Source: AB-629-J13 sp964496365 (lineage in GTDB: Bacteria > Fidelibacterota > Marinisomatia > Marinisomatales > AB-629-J13). From it: a stretch of 64,000 bases of DNA. The stretch's first letter is position 1; every line of letters begins with the position of its first letter. The position numbers were made by a program, and so were the translations under genes. The stretch spans positions 27,738 to 91,737 of the forward strand of contig CAZBZK010000001.1 of assembly GCA_964496365.1 (NCBI GenBank), given 5' to 3'. Below, piece after piece: positions 16,739 through 26,122 of the stretch. The notes under the pieces were generated by a model. The model was given only the letters and a program-made list of their open reading frames with translations, searched no databases and was not told the DNA's origin.

Positions 16739-17563
16739 TTAAATCAATATTCGGTTTTGATAATCTTCAAATGCTTTTAGTACCTCGCTTTTTGTGTTCA
16801 TCACAAACGGTCCTCCTCTGGCTACCGGTTCGTTTAAGGGTTCACCGGCTACTAAAATAATCCGAAGTCCTGTCATTCCAGATTGCCATTTAACATCACC
16901 TTTCTGATTATAAACCTGTAATTCTCCTTTAATACGTGTTTGGGGTAACACCATGCTCCCTTCATAAATATAACTGAAACAGTTCCAACTGTCTGGTATT
17001 TTACAGAAAAACTCTTTTCCATGATTCAATTGGATATCTAAATACAGAAATCCTGTATGTGATTTTCCCGGGCCCGAAATTCCATTAAATTCGCCTGAAA
17101 TTATTTTCACTATTCCATCTGAAACCTCAACAACAGGAATCTGGGATCTTGGAATATCTTGATAGCTGGGTTCTATCATTTTCAACCGTTTTGGTAAATT
17201 CAACCACAATTGAAATCCCCGAGCGAGACCCTTCTTTTGAATTGGCATTTCACTGTGAACAATTCCTTTTCCAGCCGTCATCCATTGAACGGACCCGTCT
17301 TCTAACAATCCTTCATTTCCAGCGGAGTCCTTGTGGTGCCATTTTCCGTTCAAGATGTAGGTTATGGTTTCAAATCCTCGATGAGGATGGGGAGGAAATC
17401 CACCTCTATAATCTTGGGGGTTGTTGCTTCCAAATTCATCCAAAAGTAAAAATGGGTCCAGCATGTTTAGCCTTGGACCCCCGATGATTCGGGTCAAACA
17501 CACTCCATCACCATCCATCGTTTGGCTACCATTAATGGATTGGATAATTTTTCTATCTTTCAT
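16739..17563 (-). CDS. Pirin family protein (bicupin)
   Basis: A cytoplasmic cupin protein; some members have quercetin dioxygenase activity, others regulate transcription or pyruvate dehydrogenase. It has 274 residues. The metal ligands of the N-terminal cupin are present: His59 and His61 in HPHRGFET, His103 and Glu105 in IVHSEMP. The start MKDRKIIQSI and the C-terminal GEPLNEPVARGGPFVMNT motif match the family. It stands alone on the minus strand, convergent with the gamma-glutamyl hydrolase. Function in this organism is unknown. Confidence 0.92.
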   Translation of the reverse strand: MKDRKIIQSINGSQTMDGDGVCLTRIIGGPRLNMLDPFLLLDEFGSNNPQDYRGGFPPHPHRGFETITYILNGKWHHKDSAGNEGLLEDGSVQWMTAGKGIVHSEMPIQKKGLARGFQLWLNLPKRLKMIEPSYQDIPRSQIPVVEVSDGIVKIISGEFNGISGPGKSHTGFLYLDIQLNHGKEFFCKIPDSWNCFSYIYEGSMVLPQTRIKGELQVYNQKGDVKWQSGMTGLRIILVAGEPLNEPVARGGPFVMNTKSEVLKAFEDYQNRILI

Positions 17564-17684
17564 TTATTCAATATTATTACAATAAACAATCTAGTTTCTA
17601 AACATATTATTTTATTACAGACTTTGGTTTTTTCATAATGGATTCATTTTTGTCATTATAGAATTACAGTGTTAAGTTCGACGG

Positions 17685-18140
17685 ATGGATGGAAAGCATT
17701 ATCATAATATCACATGGATCCCTGTACTGGTAATCGGATTGAGTGCACTTTTCCTTGGTGGTGTTTACACCTCGATAAACCACCCTTGGCTTTTAGATCA
17801 AAGGGCAAATGAACTTCTATTAGGAATTAGGTATGACGACCTTTTTTCACAAAAAATCAATCAATTTCTACCTGGCTATCTAACATTAATGTATCGTTTT
17901 TTTGGTTGGTGGCTTGTTTCGATTGGGTTGCTAATATCTACTTATGTTTTCATTACAAAAATGGGAACCCCTTTGGCTCGGAACGGTCTTCATGTGATCC
18001 TTTTTATAATTCTCGTTGGAATGTACTGTATAGAGTTTACATTTATTCCTACCACTCCATTTTTGTGGCTCACTCATGGTATTTCACTGTTGTTAGTGAT
18101 GAGTGTTTTTGGTTCTATAAAATTAAAAAGGTTTGAATAA
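17685..18140 (+). CDS. Hypothetical four-helix membrane protein
   Basis: I do not recognise a family. It has 151 residues with about four hydrophobic segments (roughly 12-30, 70-88, 100-118, 125-142). A soluble loop between helices 1 and 2 carries DQRANELLLGIRYDD. The next gene, a DUF2231 protein, starts on the base after its stop codon, so the two are probably made together. Both lie just upstream of the succinate dehydrogenase operon. Confidence 0.65.
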   Translation: MDGKHYHNITWIPVLVIGLSALFLGGVYTSINHPWLLDQRANELLLGIRYDDLFSQKINQFLPGYLTLMYRFFGWWLVSIGLLISTYVFITKMGTPLARNGLHVILFIILVGMYCIEFTFIPTTPFLWLTHGISLLLVMSVFGSIKLKRFE

Positions 18141-18557
18141 ATGGGATTAACAGACATTCACCCTTTATTTATTCATTTTCCTATTGCACTTCTCTCTACG
18201 GGGTTTATGTTTGATTTGTTAGCAATCATTTTTAAAAAAGAAGTGTTTCAGCCCGTAGGGTGGTGGAATTTATCTTTGGGGATACTATCCTCTGTTTTTG
18301 CCGTTTTAACAGGATTTGTTGCTGATTGGAATTATGGACATTTTGAGATACCGTTTCCTATCTTTGATACTCATGGTTCTGTTCAGCTTATGTCTATCTT
18401 CTGTTATTTTGTGATGTTCGTTTGGAGATGGAAACTGAATAAAGCCCTACCAATTTCTTTTCGTTCTTTGTTGGGTTATTTTGTTTTGGGTCTTGTCGCA
18501 ACCAGTTTACTTTTTTACGGTGGACATCTCGGAGCAATATTGGCTGGAAGAATATAA
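18141..18557 (+). CDS. DUF2231-type membrane protein
   Basis: It has 138 residues and four predicted helices. The opening DIHPLFIHFPIALL, with His7 and His12, and the C-terminal FYGGHLGAIL segment are the hallmark of DUF2231 proteins, where the histidines may bind haem or metal. The biochemical role is unknown. It directly abuts the preceding small membrane protein and is followed after about 105 bases by the succinate dehydrogenase cytochrome-subunit gene, so a respiratory role is plausible but inferred. Confidence 0.75.
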   Translation: MGLTDIHPLFIHFPIALLSTGFMFDLLAIIFKKEVFQPVGWWNLSLGILSSVFAVLTGFVADWNYGHFEIPFPIFDTHGSVQLMSIFCYFVMFVWRWKLNKALPISFRSLLGYFVLGLVATSLLFYGGHLGAILAGRI

Positions 18558-18663
18558 AATTTTTTATTGACCATTTTCTTTTAAACAATTTGGTTTTCAA
18601 GTTAATTTTTATCTTGGATTCAGGTGGTTTTCTTTATTTTAAACACTAAAATCATTTATTAAA

Positions 18664-19509
18664 ATGACCGATTCTAATTACACTACACCTTCAAAAAAAT
18701 TGCACACCGAAAGAAATGATCGTTGGTGGTTCGAACCGCTGTGGACAGGTATCGGTTTTTTTGCGTTTGTTCTGTACACAACATGGGCAATGTTTCAAGG
18801 TGATTATTATTGGTGGAGTGCTTTTCAAGAGGGATTTGGTGGTTATCTTTCTCCGTTTTACTCACCCTTATTTTTTGTGAACCAAAATGTTAGTGGAGCC
18901 GCTCCTATTGACCATGCTTGGTTTGGAGCTTGGCCCCAGTGGATTCCTAATCTCATTCCTGCCACCCCTGCGATTTTAATTTTAGCGGGTCCTTTGTCTT
19001 TTCGAATGACGTGCTATTACTATCGAAAATTTTACTATCGTTCTTATTTTTTATCACCACCGGCTTGTGCTGTTTCCGGTATTCCACAAAAAAAATACAA
19101 GGGAGAAACAGCACTATTGGTGTTTCAAAACCTCCATCGTTATACTTTTTACATCGCCCTTGGGCTGGTCATAATTCTTTCTTATGATGGGGTTTTATCC
19201 CTGTTTAGGGGAGGAAAATTTGGGGTAGGTGTTGGTTCTATAATTCTAATAATAAATCCTGTTTTACTGGCAGGTTATACTTTTGGCTGTCATGCTTTCA
19301 GACACATGGTTGGAGGAAACAAAGATTGTTTTTCTTGTCCAAAAGGGAAGCCAACATTTAGATATAAATTGTGGAAAGGTGTTTCTGTTTTAAACAGTCA
19401 CCACATGTTTTGGGCATGGGTAAGCATGATTTGGGTGGCGTTTTCTGATATTTATGTACGAATGGTAGCAAATGGAACGTGGACAGATTTTAACACCTGG
19501 GGTTCATGA
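18664..19509 (+). CDS. sdhC: Succinate dehydrogenase membrane anchor subunit, actinobacterial-type
   Basis: Membrane subunit that passes electrons between the iron-sulphur protein and quinone. It has 281 residues and about five hydrophobic segments, much longer than E. coli SdhC or SdhD, and there is no second anchor gene; this resembles the single large anchor of mycobacterial Sdh1. Candidate haem-ligand histidines lie in the helices (NLHRYTFY near 156, GCHAFRHMVGG near 214, NSHHMFWAW near 242). A Cys-rich loop DCFSCPKG follows. The stop overlaps the sdhA start (ATGA). Confidence 0.78.
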   Translation: MTDSNYTTPSKKLHTERNDRWWFEPLWTGIGFFAFVLYTTWAMFQGDYYWWSAFQEGFGGYLSPFYSPLFFVNQNVSGAAPIDHAWFGAWPQWIPNLIPATPAILILAGPLSFRMTCYYYRKFYYRSYFLSPPACAVSGIPQKKYKGETALLVFQNLHRYTFYIALGLVIILSYDGVLSLFRGGKFGVGVGSIILIINPVLLAGYTFGCHAFRHMVGGNKDCFSCPKGKPTFRYKLWKGVSVLNSHHMFWAWVSMIWVAFSDIYVRMVANGTWTDFNTWGS

Positions 19510-21362
19510 TGTTGGATATTTCAAACGTACAAACAGTTGAACACGATGTCATTGTCGTCGGTGCAGGTGGTGCCGGAATAAGAGCTGCCATAGAGTGCTC
19601 TAAGCAAGGATTAAGTACCGGTCTTGTGTGCAAATCTCTCTTGGGAAAAGCCCATACTGTTATGGCAGAAGGAGGTGTAGCAGCAGCCTTGGGAAATGTG
19701 GACTCAAGAGATGATTGGAAAGTCCATTTTAGAGATACCATGAGAGGAGGAAAGTTTTTTAATAACTGGCGAATGGCGGAACTTCATGCAAAACAAGCAC
19801 CGGACAGGGTCAGGGAATTAGAAGAGTGGGGTGCTGTATTTGATCGGACAAAGAAAGGATTAATCAATCAACGCAATTTTGGTGGACACCGTTATCCTCG
19901 TCTTGCCCATGTAGGAGACCGAACCGGTCTTGAAATTATTCGTACACTTCAAGATAAGGGGGTACACCAAGGAATAGAAATTTATATGGAATGTACTTGT
20001 TTGGATTTATTAAAATCAGATGGGTGTATTTCCGGAATGGTAGGTATGTGGAGGGAAACTGGTGCTTTTGTGGTCTTCAAATCAAAGGCTGTAATTCTTG
20101 CAACTGGAGGTGGCGGTAAGGGATGGAAAATCACTTCAAACTCATGGGAATATACCGGTGACGGATATGGAATGGCGTATGAAGCCGGAGCAGAATTGAT
20201 GGATATGGAATTCACCCAATTTCATCCTACAGGCATGGTATGGCCTCCTTCTGTGAGGGGGACACTTGTAACAGAGGGTGTGAGGGGAGAAGGTGGAATA
20301 TTGGTGAATAGCGAAGGAAAGCGGTTTATGTTTGAAAACATTCCGGAACGATTTGTTGCAGAGACTGCGGACTCAAAAGAAGAAACTGCAAGGTGGTTGG
20401 CTGGAGACAAGGAAGCTCGCAGACCTCCGGAGCTTCTCACTCGAGATGTGGTTGCCAGAGCTATCAGAAAGGAGGTGAAAGCAGGGAAGGGTTCTCCTCA
20501 TGGGGGTGCTTTTCTTGATATCGCAACGCAACGCAGTAAAGAAGATATTAAACGGAAACTCCCGTCTATGTATCACCAATTCAAAGTGTTGGCTGAATTA
20601 GATATTACAAGAGAGAGAATGGAGGTAGGACCAACCCTTCATTATTTTATGGGTGGCATCCGTGTTGATCCCGATTCACAAATGACAAAAGTCCCTGGTT
20701 TGTTTGCTTGCGGAGAATGTGCAGGAGGGGTTCATGGTGCAAACCGTCTTGGGGGAAACTCTCTTTCAGATTTATTGGTTTTTGGAAAACTCGCAGGGAA
20801 AGGTGCTTTTGATTATATTCAAACTAACAAAACCGTGGGCTATTCGAGTGAAAAACAAGTTAGATTTATTATAAAAACCGCCACAGGGATTTTAAATCGA
20901 GAGTCTGGAGAAAATCCATATTTGTTGCACGAAGAACTCCAAGATCTCATGCAAGACAGCGTAGGTATCGTCCGAACAAAAGATTTATTAAACAAAGGAA
21001 TATTGGCTCTGGATAAGCTCTGGGATAAATATAAAAACATTAAAGCCCACGGAGCCAGCCAGTTTAATCCGGGTTGGCATGAGGCTTTAGCATTGCGAAA
21101 CTTATTAATAACATCAGAAGCTGTTGCCAGAGCAGCATATATGAGAGAAGAAAGCAGAGGTGCTCATACTCGAGTTGATTTTCCGGGAGAACAAGACGAA
21201 TGGTTGAAATATAATGTCGTAATTAAAAAAGAAGATGATGGTAGTATGGGCATTCAAAAGGTTTTACGAAAAGAGCCTAATGCTGAGTTAAAACGAATCG
21301 CTGATCTGACCATAGAAGAACTTGAGTCAGAGGTAAGACGGGATCAGTCTGGTAATACGTAA
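19506..21362 (+). CDS. sdhA: Succinate dehydrogenase/fumarate reductase flavoprotein subunit
   Basis: Carries FAD and the dicarboxylate site. It has 618 residues. The dinucleotide-binding GAGGAGIRAA is at about 19-28. The covalent FAD histidine lies at 50 in KAHTVMAEGG. The substrate-site motif MEFTQFHPTG is near 240, and the catalytic arginine region RDVVARAI is near 315. The HGANRLGGNSLSDLL motif completes the FAD site. Start overlaps the anchor gene; sdhB begins one base after the stop. Direction (succinate oxidation or fumarate reduction) cannot be told from sequence. Confidence 0.96.
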   Translation: MMLDISNVQTVEHDVIVVGAGGAGIRAAIECSKQGLSTGLVCKSLLGKAHTVMAEGGVAAALGNVDSRDDWKVHFRDTMRGGKFFNNWRMAELHAKQAPDRVRELEEWGAVFDRTKKGLINQRNFGGHRYPRLAHVGDRTGLEIIRTLQDKGVHQGIEIYMECTCLDLLKSDGCISGMVGMWRETGAFVVFKSKAVILATGGGGKGWKITSNSWEYTGDGYGMAYEAGAELMDMEFTQFHPTGMVWPPSVRGTLVTEGVRGEGGILVNSEGKRFMFENIPERFVAETADSKEETARWLAGDKEARRPPELLTRDVVARAIRKEVKAGKGSPHGGAFLDIATQRSKEDIKRKLPSMYHQFKVLAELDITRERMEVGPTLHYFMGGIRVDPDSQMTKVPGLFACGECAGGVHGANRLGGNSLSDLLVFGKLAGKGAFDYIQTNKTVGYSSEKQVRFIIKTATGILNRESGENPYLLHEELQDLMQDSVGIVRTKDLLNKGILALDKLWDKYKNIKAHGASQFNPGWHEALALRNLLITSEAVARAAYMREESRGAHTRVDFPGEQDEWLKYNVVIKKEDDGSMGIQKVLRKEPNAELKRIADLTIEELESEVRRDQSGNT

Positions 21363-21363
21363 T

Positions 21364-22125
21364 ATGGCACTTAGAAAATTTGAAATATTTCGTGGTGATA
21401 AATCCAATGGAACCATGAAAAAATATAAGGTAAACGTGGAAAAAGGGATGGTAGTGCTCGATGTAATTCACAAAATTCAAGCAGAGCAAGCAGGGGATAT
21501 GGCGGTGCGATGGAACTGCAAGGCTGGCAAATGTGGTTCGTGTAGTGTAGAAATTAATGGGAAACCGAAGCTGTCTTGTATGACTAGAATGAACGAGTAT
21601 TCTGAAGACGAAACCCTTTTCGTGAGACCTCTCAAAACATTTCCCATGATGAAAGACATTGTGACTGATGTTTCATGGAATTATAAACAAAATAAAAAAA
21701 TTACTCCGTTCTCTCCCAATCCAAAATCTAAAGACAAAAGCGGTAATTATATAATGATGCAGGAAGATGTAGATCGGGTTCAGGAATTTAGAAAGTGTAT
21801 CGAATGTTACTTGTGCCAAAACGTATGCCATGTTCTTAGGAATCACGACCACAAAGATAGATTTGTGGGCCCTCGGTTTTTGATTCGTTTAGCAAGTCTT
21901 GAAATGCACCCCCTTGATAACTCTGATAGAATACCTGCTATAAAAGAGACATTCGGATCTGGAATGTGTAATATAACTCGTTGTTGTACGGACGTGTGTC
22001 CGGAACATATTCAAATCACTGATAATGGAATCATTCCGCTTAAAGAGAGGGTAGTGGACCGTTATTACGATCCAATCAAGCTTTTATTTAAAAAGCTTTT
22101 TAAAAGAAAAAAATCAGCTTTATAA
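21364..22125 (+). CDS. sdhB: Succinate dehydrogenase/fumarate reductase iron-sulphur subunit
   Basis: Transfers electrons from the flavoprotein to the membrane subunit. It has 253 residues. The N-terminal 2Fe-2S ferredoxin domain has CKAGKCGSCSVEINGKPKLSC (near 52-72, quoted as spanning four cysteines). The C-terminal domain has CIECYLCQNVC (near 145) and CCTDVCP (near 210) for the two further clusters. It is the last gene of the sdhCAB operon and converges with tonB nine bases away, with no obvious terminator. Confidence 0.95.
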   Translation: MALRKFEIFRGDKSNGTMKKYKVNVEKGMVVLDVIHKIQAEQAGDMAVRWNCKAGKCGSCSVEINGKPKLSCMTRMNEYSEDETLFVRPLKTFPMMKDIVTDVSWNYKQNKKITPFSPNPKSKDKSGNYIMMQEDVDRVQEFRKCIECYLCQNVCHVLRNHDHKDRFVGPRFLIRLASLEMHPLDNSDRIPAIKETFGSGMCNITRCCTDVCPEHIQITDNGIIPLKERVVDRYYDPIKLLFKKLFKRKKSAL

Positions 22126-22134
22126 AAACATCTG

Positions 22135-22761
22135 TCAGTTTTTTAACTTAAAGTTAACGGGTATTGATATATAAACTCCTACTGCAATTTCCCGTTGTTT
22201 TGCTGGTTGAAATCGAGTTTTTCTGATGGCTTCCATGGCAGCTTCGTTTAATCCTGTGTTTGGTATTCCTTTTACAATGCTGACCTCTTTTACTCTCCCT
22301 TTTTTATCAATAAAAGCCTTGACATAAACCGTCCCCTCGATTCCTGCTTCCTGAGCAATTTCTGGATATTCCGGTCTGATGGGTGTTTTGGGAACCGGCG
22401 GATCGTCATACGGAATAAATTTTACCTGTGGGCCATCAGGAGGAGGTGGTGGTGCACCCCAAGCTTCAAAACTTTCTAAATCTAATTCATCCATTGTTAG
22501 GTCTTCGGAAATATCTTCGCTTTCTGATTCGACAGGAATAGAGGGTCTTGCCGGTGGTGGTGGACGGTTAATTTGTTGTGTTTGTGGAATTTCAATTTGT
22601 TCAATGACAAATTGTGCCTGTTCCTCCAGAGCCGTATCCCTTCTGAATCGTGGATAAACAAGGAACATGATAATAATCAAAAAAACCGCCACAAGCCCTG
22701 TTGCTCGCACAACAAAAGGGTTGGTTGTTCTTAATGATCCGGTATGTTCGATGACATTCAT
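22135..22761 (-). CDS. tonB: TonB family energy transducer
   Basis: Spans the periplasm and passes proton-motive energy to outer-membrane receptors. It has 208 residues: one N-terminal membrane helix (about 20-38), a proline-rich linker (near 60-70 and 100-130), and the C-terminal TonB domain from YPEIAQEAGIEGTVYVKAF to the end, including AMEAIRKTRFQPAK. The gene overlaps exbD by one base, so it is the last gene of an exbB-exbD-exbD-tonB operon. No TonB-dependent receptor is in the window. Confidence 0.92.
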   Translation of the reverse strand: MNVIEHTGSLRTTNPFVVRATGLVAVFLIIIMFLVYPRFRRDTALEEQAQFVIEQIEIPQTQQINRPPPPARPSIPVESESEDISEDLTMDELDLESFEAWGAPPPPPDGPQVKFIPYDDPPVPKTPIRPEYPEIAQEAGIEGTVYVKAFIDKKGRVKEVSIVKGIPNTGLNEAAMEAIRKTRFQPAKQREIAVGVYISIPVNFKLKN

Positions 22762-23171
22762 TAATTAACTGCTGTTTTTGTTGAATAATTAAGCTTTAGT
22801 GCATCAGCTTTTCTTAGTTCATTATGAATGTTTGACACAAGTCCCATTCTGGCTTCCTCATCTGATTTTAGAGAAACTACAATCTGAGGATTAGAGGATC
22901 GTTTTTCGTACATAATGTGTCGTATATCATTCACTGGATATAATTTATCTTCAATTGATATTAACCCTTCTTTAGACACCCAAATATGAGTAGTGTGTCT
23001 TTTAGATTTTAACTTTTCAATCCTTTTAGCTTTGGGCAAATTGATGGGAAGTCCTGAATATTCTCTTAACACTGTGGTTACCATAAAAAAGATAAGTAAC
23101 ATAAAAATAATATCGGGCATAGATGCTGTTGGGATTTCGGTGTCGAGTTTTATTTTTTTATTAAATTTCAT
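22761..23171 (-). CDS. exbD: ExbD/TolR biopolymer transport protein (second copy)
   Basis: It has 136 residues: a short cytoplasmic tail, one membrane helix with the conserved Asp in ASMPDIIFMLLIFFMVTT (near 17-34), and a periplasmic domain. It works with ExbB as the proton channel energising TonB. It overlaps the flanking genes by one base each, which means tight translational coupling. Two consecutive exbD genes are common in FCB-group bacteria, where the two products may form heterodimers. Confidence 0.92.
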   Translation of the reverse strand: MKFNKKIKLDTEIPTASMPDIIFMLLIFFMVTTVLREYSGLPINLPKAKRIEKLKSKRHTTHIWVSKEGLISIEDKLYPVNDIRHIMYEKRSSNPQIVVSLKSDEEARMGLVSNIHNELRKADALKLNYSTKTAVN

Positions 23172-23563
23172 TAGTTACTCTCAGCAATTGATATTCTTTT
23201 GGCATCTGCCATTTTTAGCTGGTCAATAACTGAAACGTAGTCTTTATAACGGGTTTTTTCGTGTGATTTGACAGAAATAATCAATTTTTCATTTTCCGCA
23301 ATCTTTTTCTTCACTATTCTGCTTATGTTTTTTGTTTCTACCGGATCTCCTCCCAAAAGGACCTTGCCCTGTGAGTTTATAAGACAGTTTAATATATTCT
23401 TTTTTCTTATTTCGATTGTGTCTCCTTCTGGAGGGAGGACAATTCCCAAACCCTTGTCCATATCAATTGTTGTGGTTACCAGAAAGAAAATGAGCAGAAG
23501 AAAGGCTATATCTGCCATGGAGGATGTGGGGATTTCTCCCTCTTTAAATCGTCTATTTTTCAT
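23171..23563 (-). CDS. exbD: ExbD/TolR biopolymer transport protein (first copy)
   Basis: It has 130 residues with the same plan as its neighbour: a cytoplasmic start, a membrane helix with the proton-carrying Asp in SSMADIAFLLLIFFLVTT (near 15-32), and a periplasmic domain ending in SVIDQLKMADAKRISIAE. It follows exbB after 20 bases. Sequence differs clearly from the second copy outside the helix, so the pair is not a recent duplication. Confidence 0.92.
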   Translation of the reverse strand: MKNRRFKEGEIPTSSMADIAFLLLIFFLVTTTIDMDKGLGIVLPPEGDTIEIRKKNILNCLINSQGKVLLGGDPVETKNISRIVKKKIAENEKLIISVKSHEKTRYKDYVSVIDQLKMADAKRISIAESN

Positions 23564-23583
23564 AGCAATAAGATGCGATTTGT

Positions 23584-24213
23584 TTAATTTTCTTTTTGCT
23601 CCAGCTCATATAAATGATCAACTAATTGAACGGAGTGCTCTTCCATATCAAGCACCAAACTGTCAATTCGGTTGACAAAAATGTTTTGAAATATTTGAAT
23701 AATCATGGCTGTGATAAGTCCAAATGCTGTGGTTAATAAAGCCTGAGAAATTCCACCTGCTACAACTGCCGGCGAAATATCGTTTGCTGCTTTAATTGCA
23801 TCAAATGCTGAAATCATACCCACAACTGTACCGGTAAATCCTATCATTGGAGCAATTGTGATTACGGCATTAAGCCAAATCATGTTTCGTTCAAGAAAAG
23901 CCATTTCAACGGGTCCTGCATTTTGAATTGCCTTTTCCACTTCGGAAAGCCCACGGTGTCGTCTGGCTAGTCCTGCGTGAAAAATCGCCGCTACCGGTCC
24001 ACGAGTGGTTTCGCATAATTTCAAGGCTGATTCAACACCGTCACTCTCAAGTGTTTCCGATACTTCATGAAAAAACTTTTTTGTGTTAACTGACGACATC
24101 AACAATGAGTAAAGTCTTTCAAGTGTAAAACATAAACCAAAAATAAGTGATATTAAAATGGGCCACATAAAGTGTCCCCCATCAACAAAATATTCTACCA
24201 TGTAGTTCTCCAA
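23584..24213 (-). CDS. exbB: ExbB/TolQ/MotA-type proton channel protein
   Basis: It has 209 residues with three hydrophobic segments (about 12-32, 108-132, 150-172). The conserved region MIGFTGTVVGMISAFDAI and the downstream AVVAGGISQALLTTAFGL are diagnostic for the family. Together with the two ExbD proteins it forms the proton-driven motor for TonB. The gene lies 66 bases downstream of the S41 peptidase gene and may share its transcript. Confidence 0.93.
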   Translation of the reverse strand: MENYMVEYFVDGGHFMWPILISLIFGLCFTLERLYSLLMSSVNTKKFFHEVSETLESDGVESALKLCETTRGPVAAIFHAGLARRHRGLSEVEKAIQNAGPVEMAFLERNMIWLNAVITIAPMIGFTGTVVGMISAFDAIKAANDISPAVVAGGISQALLTTAFGLITAMIIQIFQNIFVNRIDSLVLDMEEHSVQLVDHLYELEQKEN

Positions 24214-24279
24214 GGTTCATTATTAAAAATAAAATTTGTTCTTCTCTTTGCGTAAATCACGCTCATTTAGCCTTTGAAT

Positions 24280-25887
24280 TTAAAATGATTGTTTGATGAA
24301 AACAGAGGCTTCATCAAAATATTTTATTCCCTCATTTACTTGGTTATCTACCATAAGTCGAATTCCAACAGCTTCGTTCCTGCCCCAAATAACACCTGCT
24401 ATTTCAGCTTTGATTCTTAATGAGAGTAGTGTTTCGTCTTCACGGGTAAAAAGTGAATCCGTTTTAATATCTTCTGTTTCCAAATAATGAAGGAAATTTT
24501 GGAATTGTTCAGCTGGAAGATTCCACGAGTTTTTATAGGAACCATACTCACCAAATTGTTCTTTTGATAGGTTCTCGGCGGAATAAATAGAAGCCCAATT
24601 AAAAACGGGTCTTTTTCCATGACCCAGTATTTTTTGAACGTTTGAACTAATTATTGATGAGTAGGGTATATGAACGTCTGGTGTTATACCTCCGCCTCCA
24701 TATACCGTTCTTCCGTTTCGAGTCTTATATTTTGGTCGCAGTTCTTTAAGGGAATCTATTTTTGTTTCTCTGTCTTGAGCATATAGCTCCAAATAATAGG
24801 CTCTGTCTTTACCGTCCTCGTAGGGTCTTTGAATGAGCCTCCCACTTGGTGTAAAATAACGAGCTATGGTTATTCGTATTGCCGAACCATCTTTCAATGG
24901 CAACTGTCGCTGAACCAATCCCTTCCCAAATGTAGTCTCACCTATTATGAGCCCTCGATCTAAATCCTGTACAGCCCCCGAAACAATCTCGCTGGCACTT
25001 GCACTTCCTCTGTTAACTAAAATAATAAGTGGTAGTTGATCATCACCTTTGGTTGCATTGGCAAAAAACACCTGTCCAGACTTGGCTTTTTTTCCCATTG
25101 TATAAACCAAAGTATCATCTTTTAAAATAAACAAGTCGGCAATTCCTGCAGCTTGTTCTAAATATCCACCACTGTTGTTTCGAAGGTCCAACAACAACTG
25201 TTTCATTCCTTTTGTTTTTAATCTATTAATAGCGCTTTCCACCTCTTGTTTTGTGGTAGCTGAAAAGCGAGTTAATCTTATATATCCTGTAGAATCATCG
25301 ATCATGGTTTCTGCCCAAACACTATAAATTGGAATATTGTCTCTAACAATCTTAACATCAAATGGTTTTGGCAAACCAATTCTTCTCACGGTTACAGTTA
25401 CAGGCGTTCCTTTTTTACCTCGGAGCTTCTTAAAAACATCATCTTTAGTGATTTTATATGCATCTTCGCTGTTTATGGCAATAATTTGATCTCCTGGCTG
25501 TAAACCGGCTCGTTCAGATGGGCTTTCAGCTACAGGAGTAATGACGGTTATATATCCATTTAAAATATCAAATTCAATTCCAATCCCTTGAAATTTCCCC
25601 TTAAACTTTTCATCGATTTCTTCTAGGTCTTTGGGTGGTATATAAACAGAATGGGGATCAAGCTTTTTCATTATCCCGTCAAAAGCACCCTCCATTAGTT
25701 TTCCCAGATCAACCTTTTCAAAATGAAATTCATTTATATAAGTAATGATTTGGTTCAATACTTGCATTTTTTCTTTGATTGAACTGAAACTACTTTTCCC
25801 TTGACTATAAAGAGATTGATAATTCGAGGAAAAAAGTAAAATCGTTAACGCAATGCTAACTAATAAAATTGGTTTTATTCGTTTCAT
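24280..25887 (-). CDS. C-terminal processing peptidase, S41 family
   Basis: Periplasmic serine protease of the CtpA/Prc family, which trims the C-termini of exported proteins. It has 535 residues. A signal sequence (about 5-28) is followed by an N-terminal helical region, a PDZ domain (GIGIEFDILNGYITV to PVTVTVRR, about 95-175) and the protease core. The catalytic Ser lies in NRGSASASEIVSGA and the Lys in TTFGKGLVQRQ. A C-terminal region of about 130 residues after VHIPYSSI is of unknown function. It is upstream of, and possibly in one operon with, exbB-exbD-exbD-tonB. Confidence 0.93.
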   Translation of the reverse strand: MKRIKPILLVSIALTILLFSSNYQSLYSQGKSSFSSIKEKMQVLNQIITYINEFHFEKVDLGKLMEGAFDGIMKKLDPHSVYIPPKDLEEIDEKFKGKFQGIGIEFDILNGYITVITPVAESPSERAGLQPGDQIIAINSEDAYKITKDDVFKKLRGKKGTPVTVTVRRIGLPKPFDVKIVRDNIPIYSVWAETMIDDSTGYIRLTRFSATTKQEVESAINRLKTKGMKQLLLDLRNNSGGYLEQAAGIADLFILKDDTLVYTMGKKAKSGQVFFANATKGDDQLPLIILVNRGSASASEIVSGAVQDLDRGLIIGETTFGKGLVQRQLPLKDGSAIRITIARYFTPSGRLIQRPYEDGKDRAYYLELYAQDRETKIDSLKELRPKYKTRNGRTVYGGGGITPDVHIPYSSIISSNVQKILGHGKRPVFNWASIYSAENLSKEQFGEYGSYKNSWNLPAEQFQNFLHYLETEDIKTDSLFTREDETLLSLRIKAEIAGVIWGRNEAVGIRLMVDNQVNEGIKYFDEASVFIKQSF

Positions 25888-26122
25888 TTGATACTATTTG
25901 TGTTTACACTTTGTGTGGTGAACCCCGAATATATTTCATAAATTGTTAATCAATCCAGTATTCATTTTTTTAATCTGTGTACTTGAAGCGATTATTTTTA
26001 CAGATGAACATTTTATAAAAACTTTTTATTTATCGTTCATTTTTTTTTAATAATTATATAGGATTTTTTGGTTTTTGGGGTTGTAATTTTGTCTGGTCAA
26101 TGGAAATAGGATTTATAAAGTA

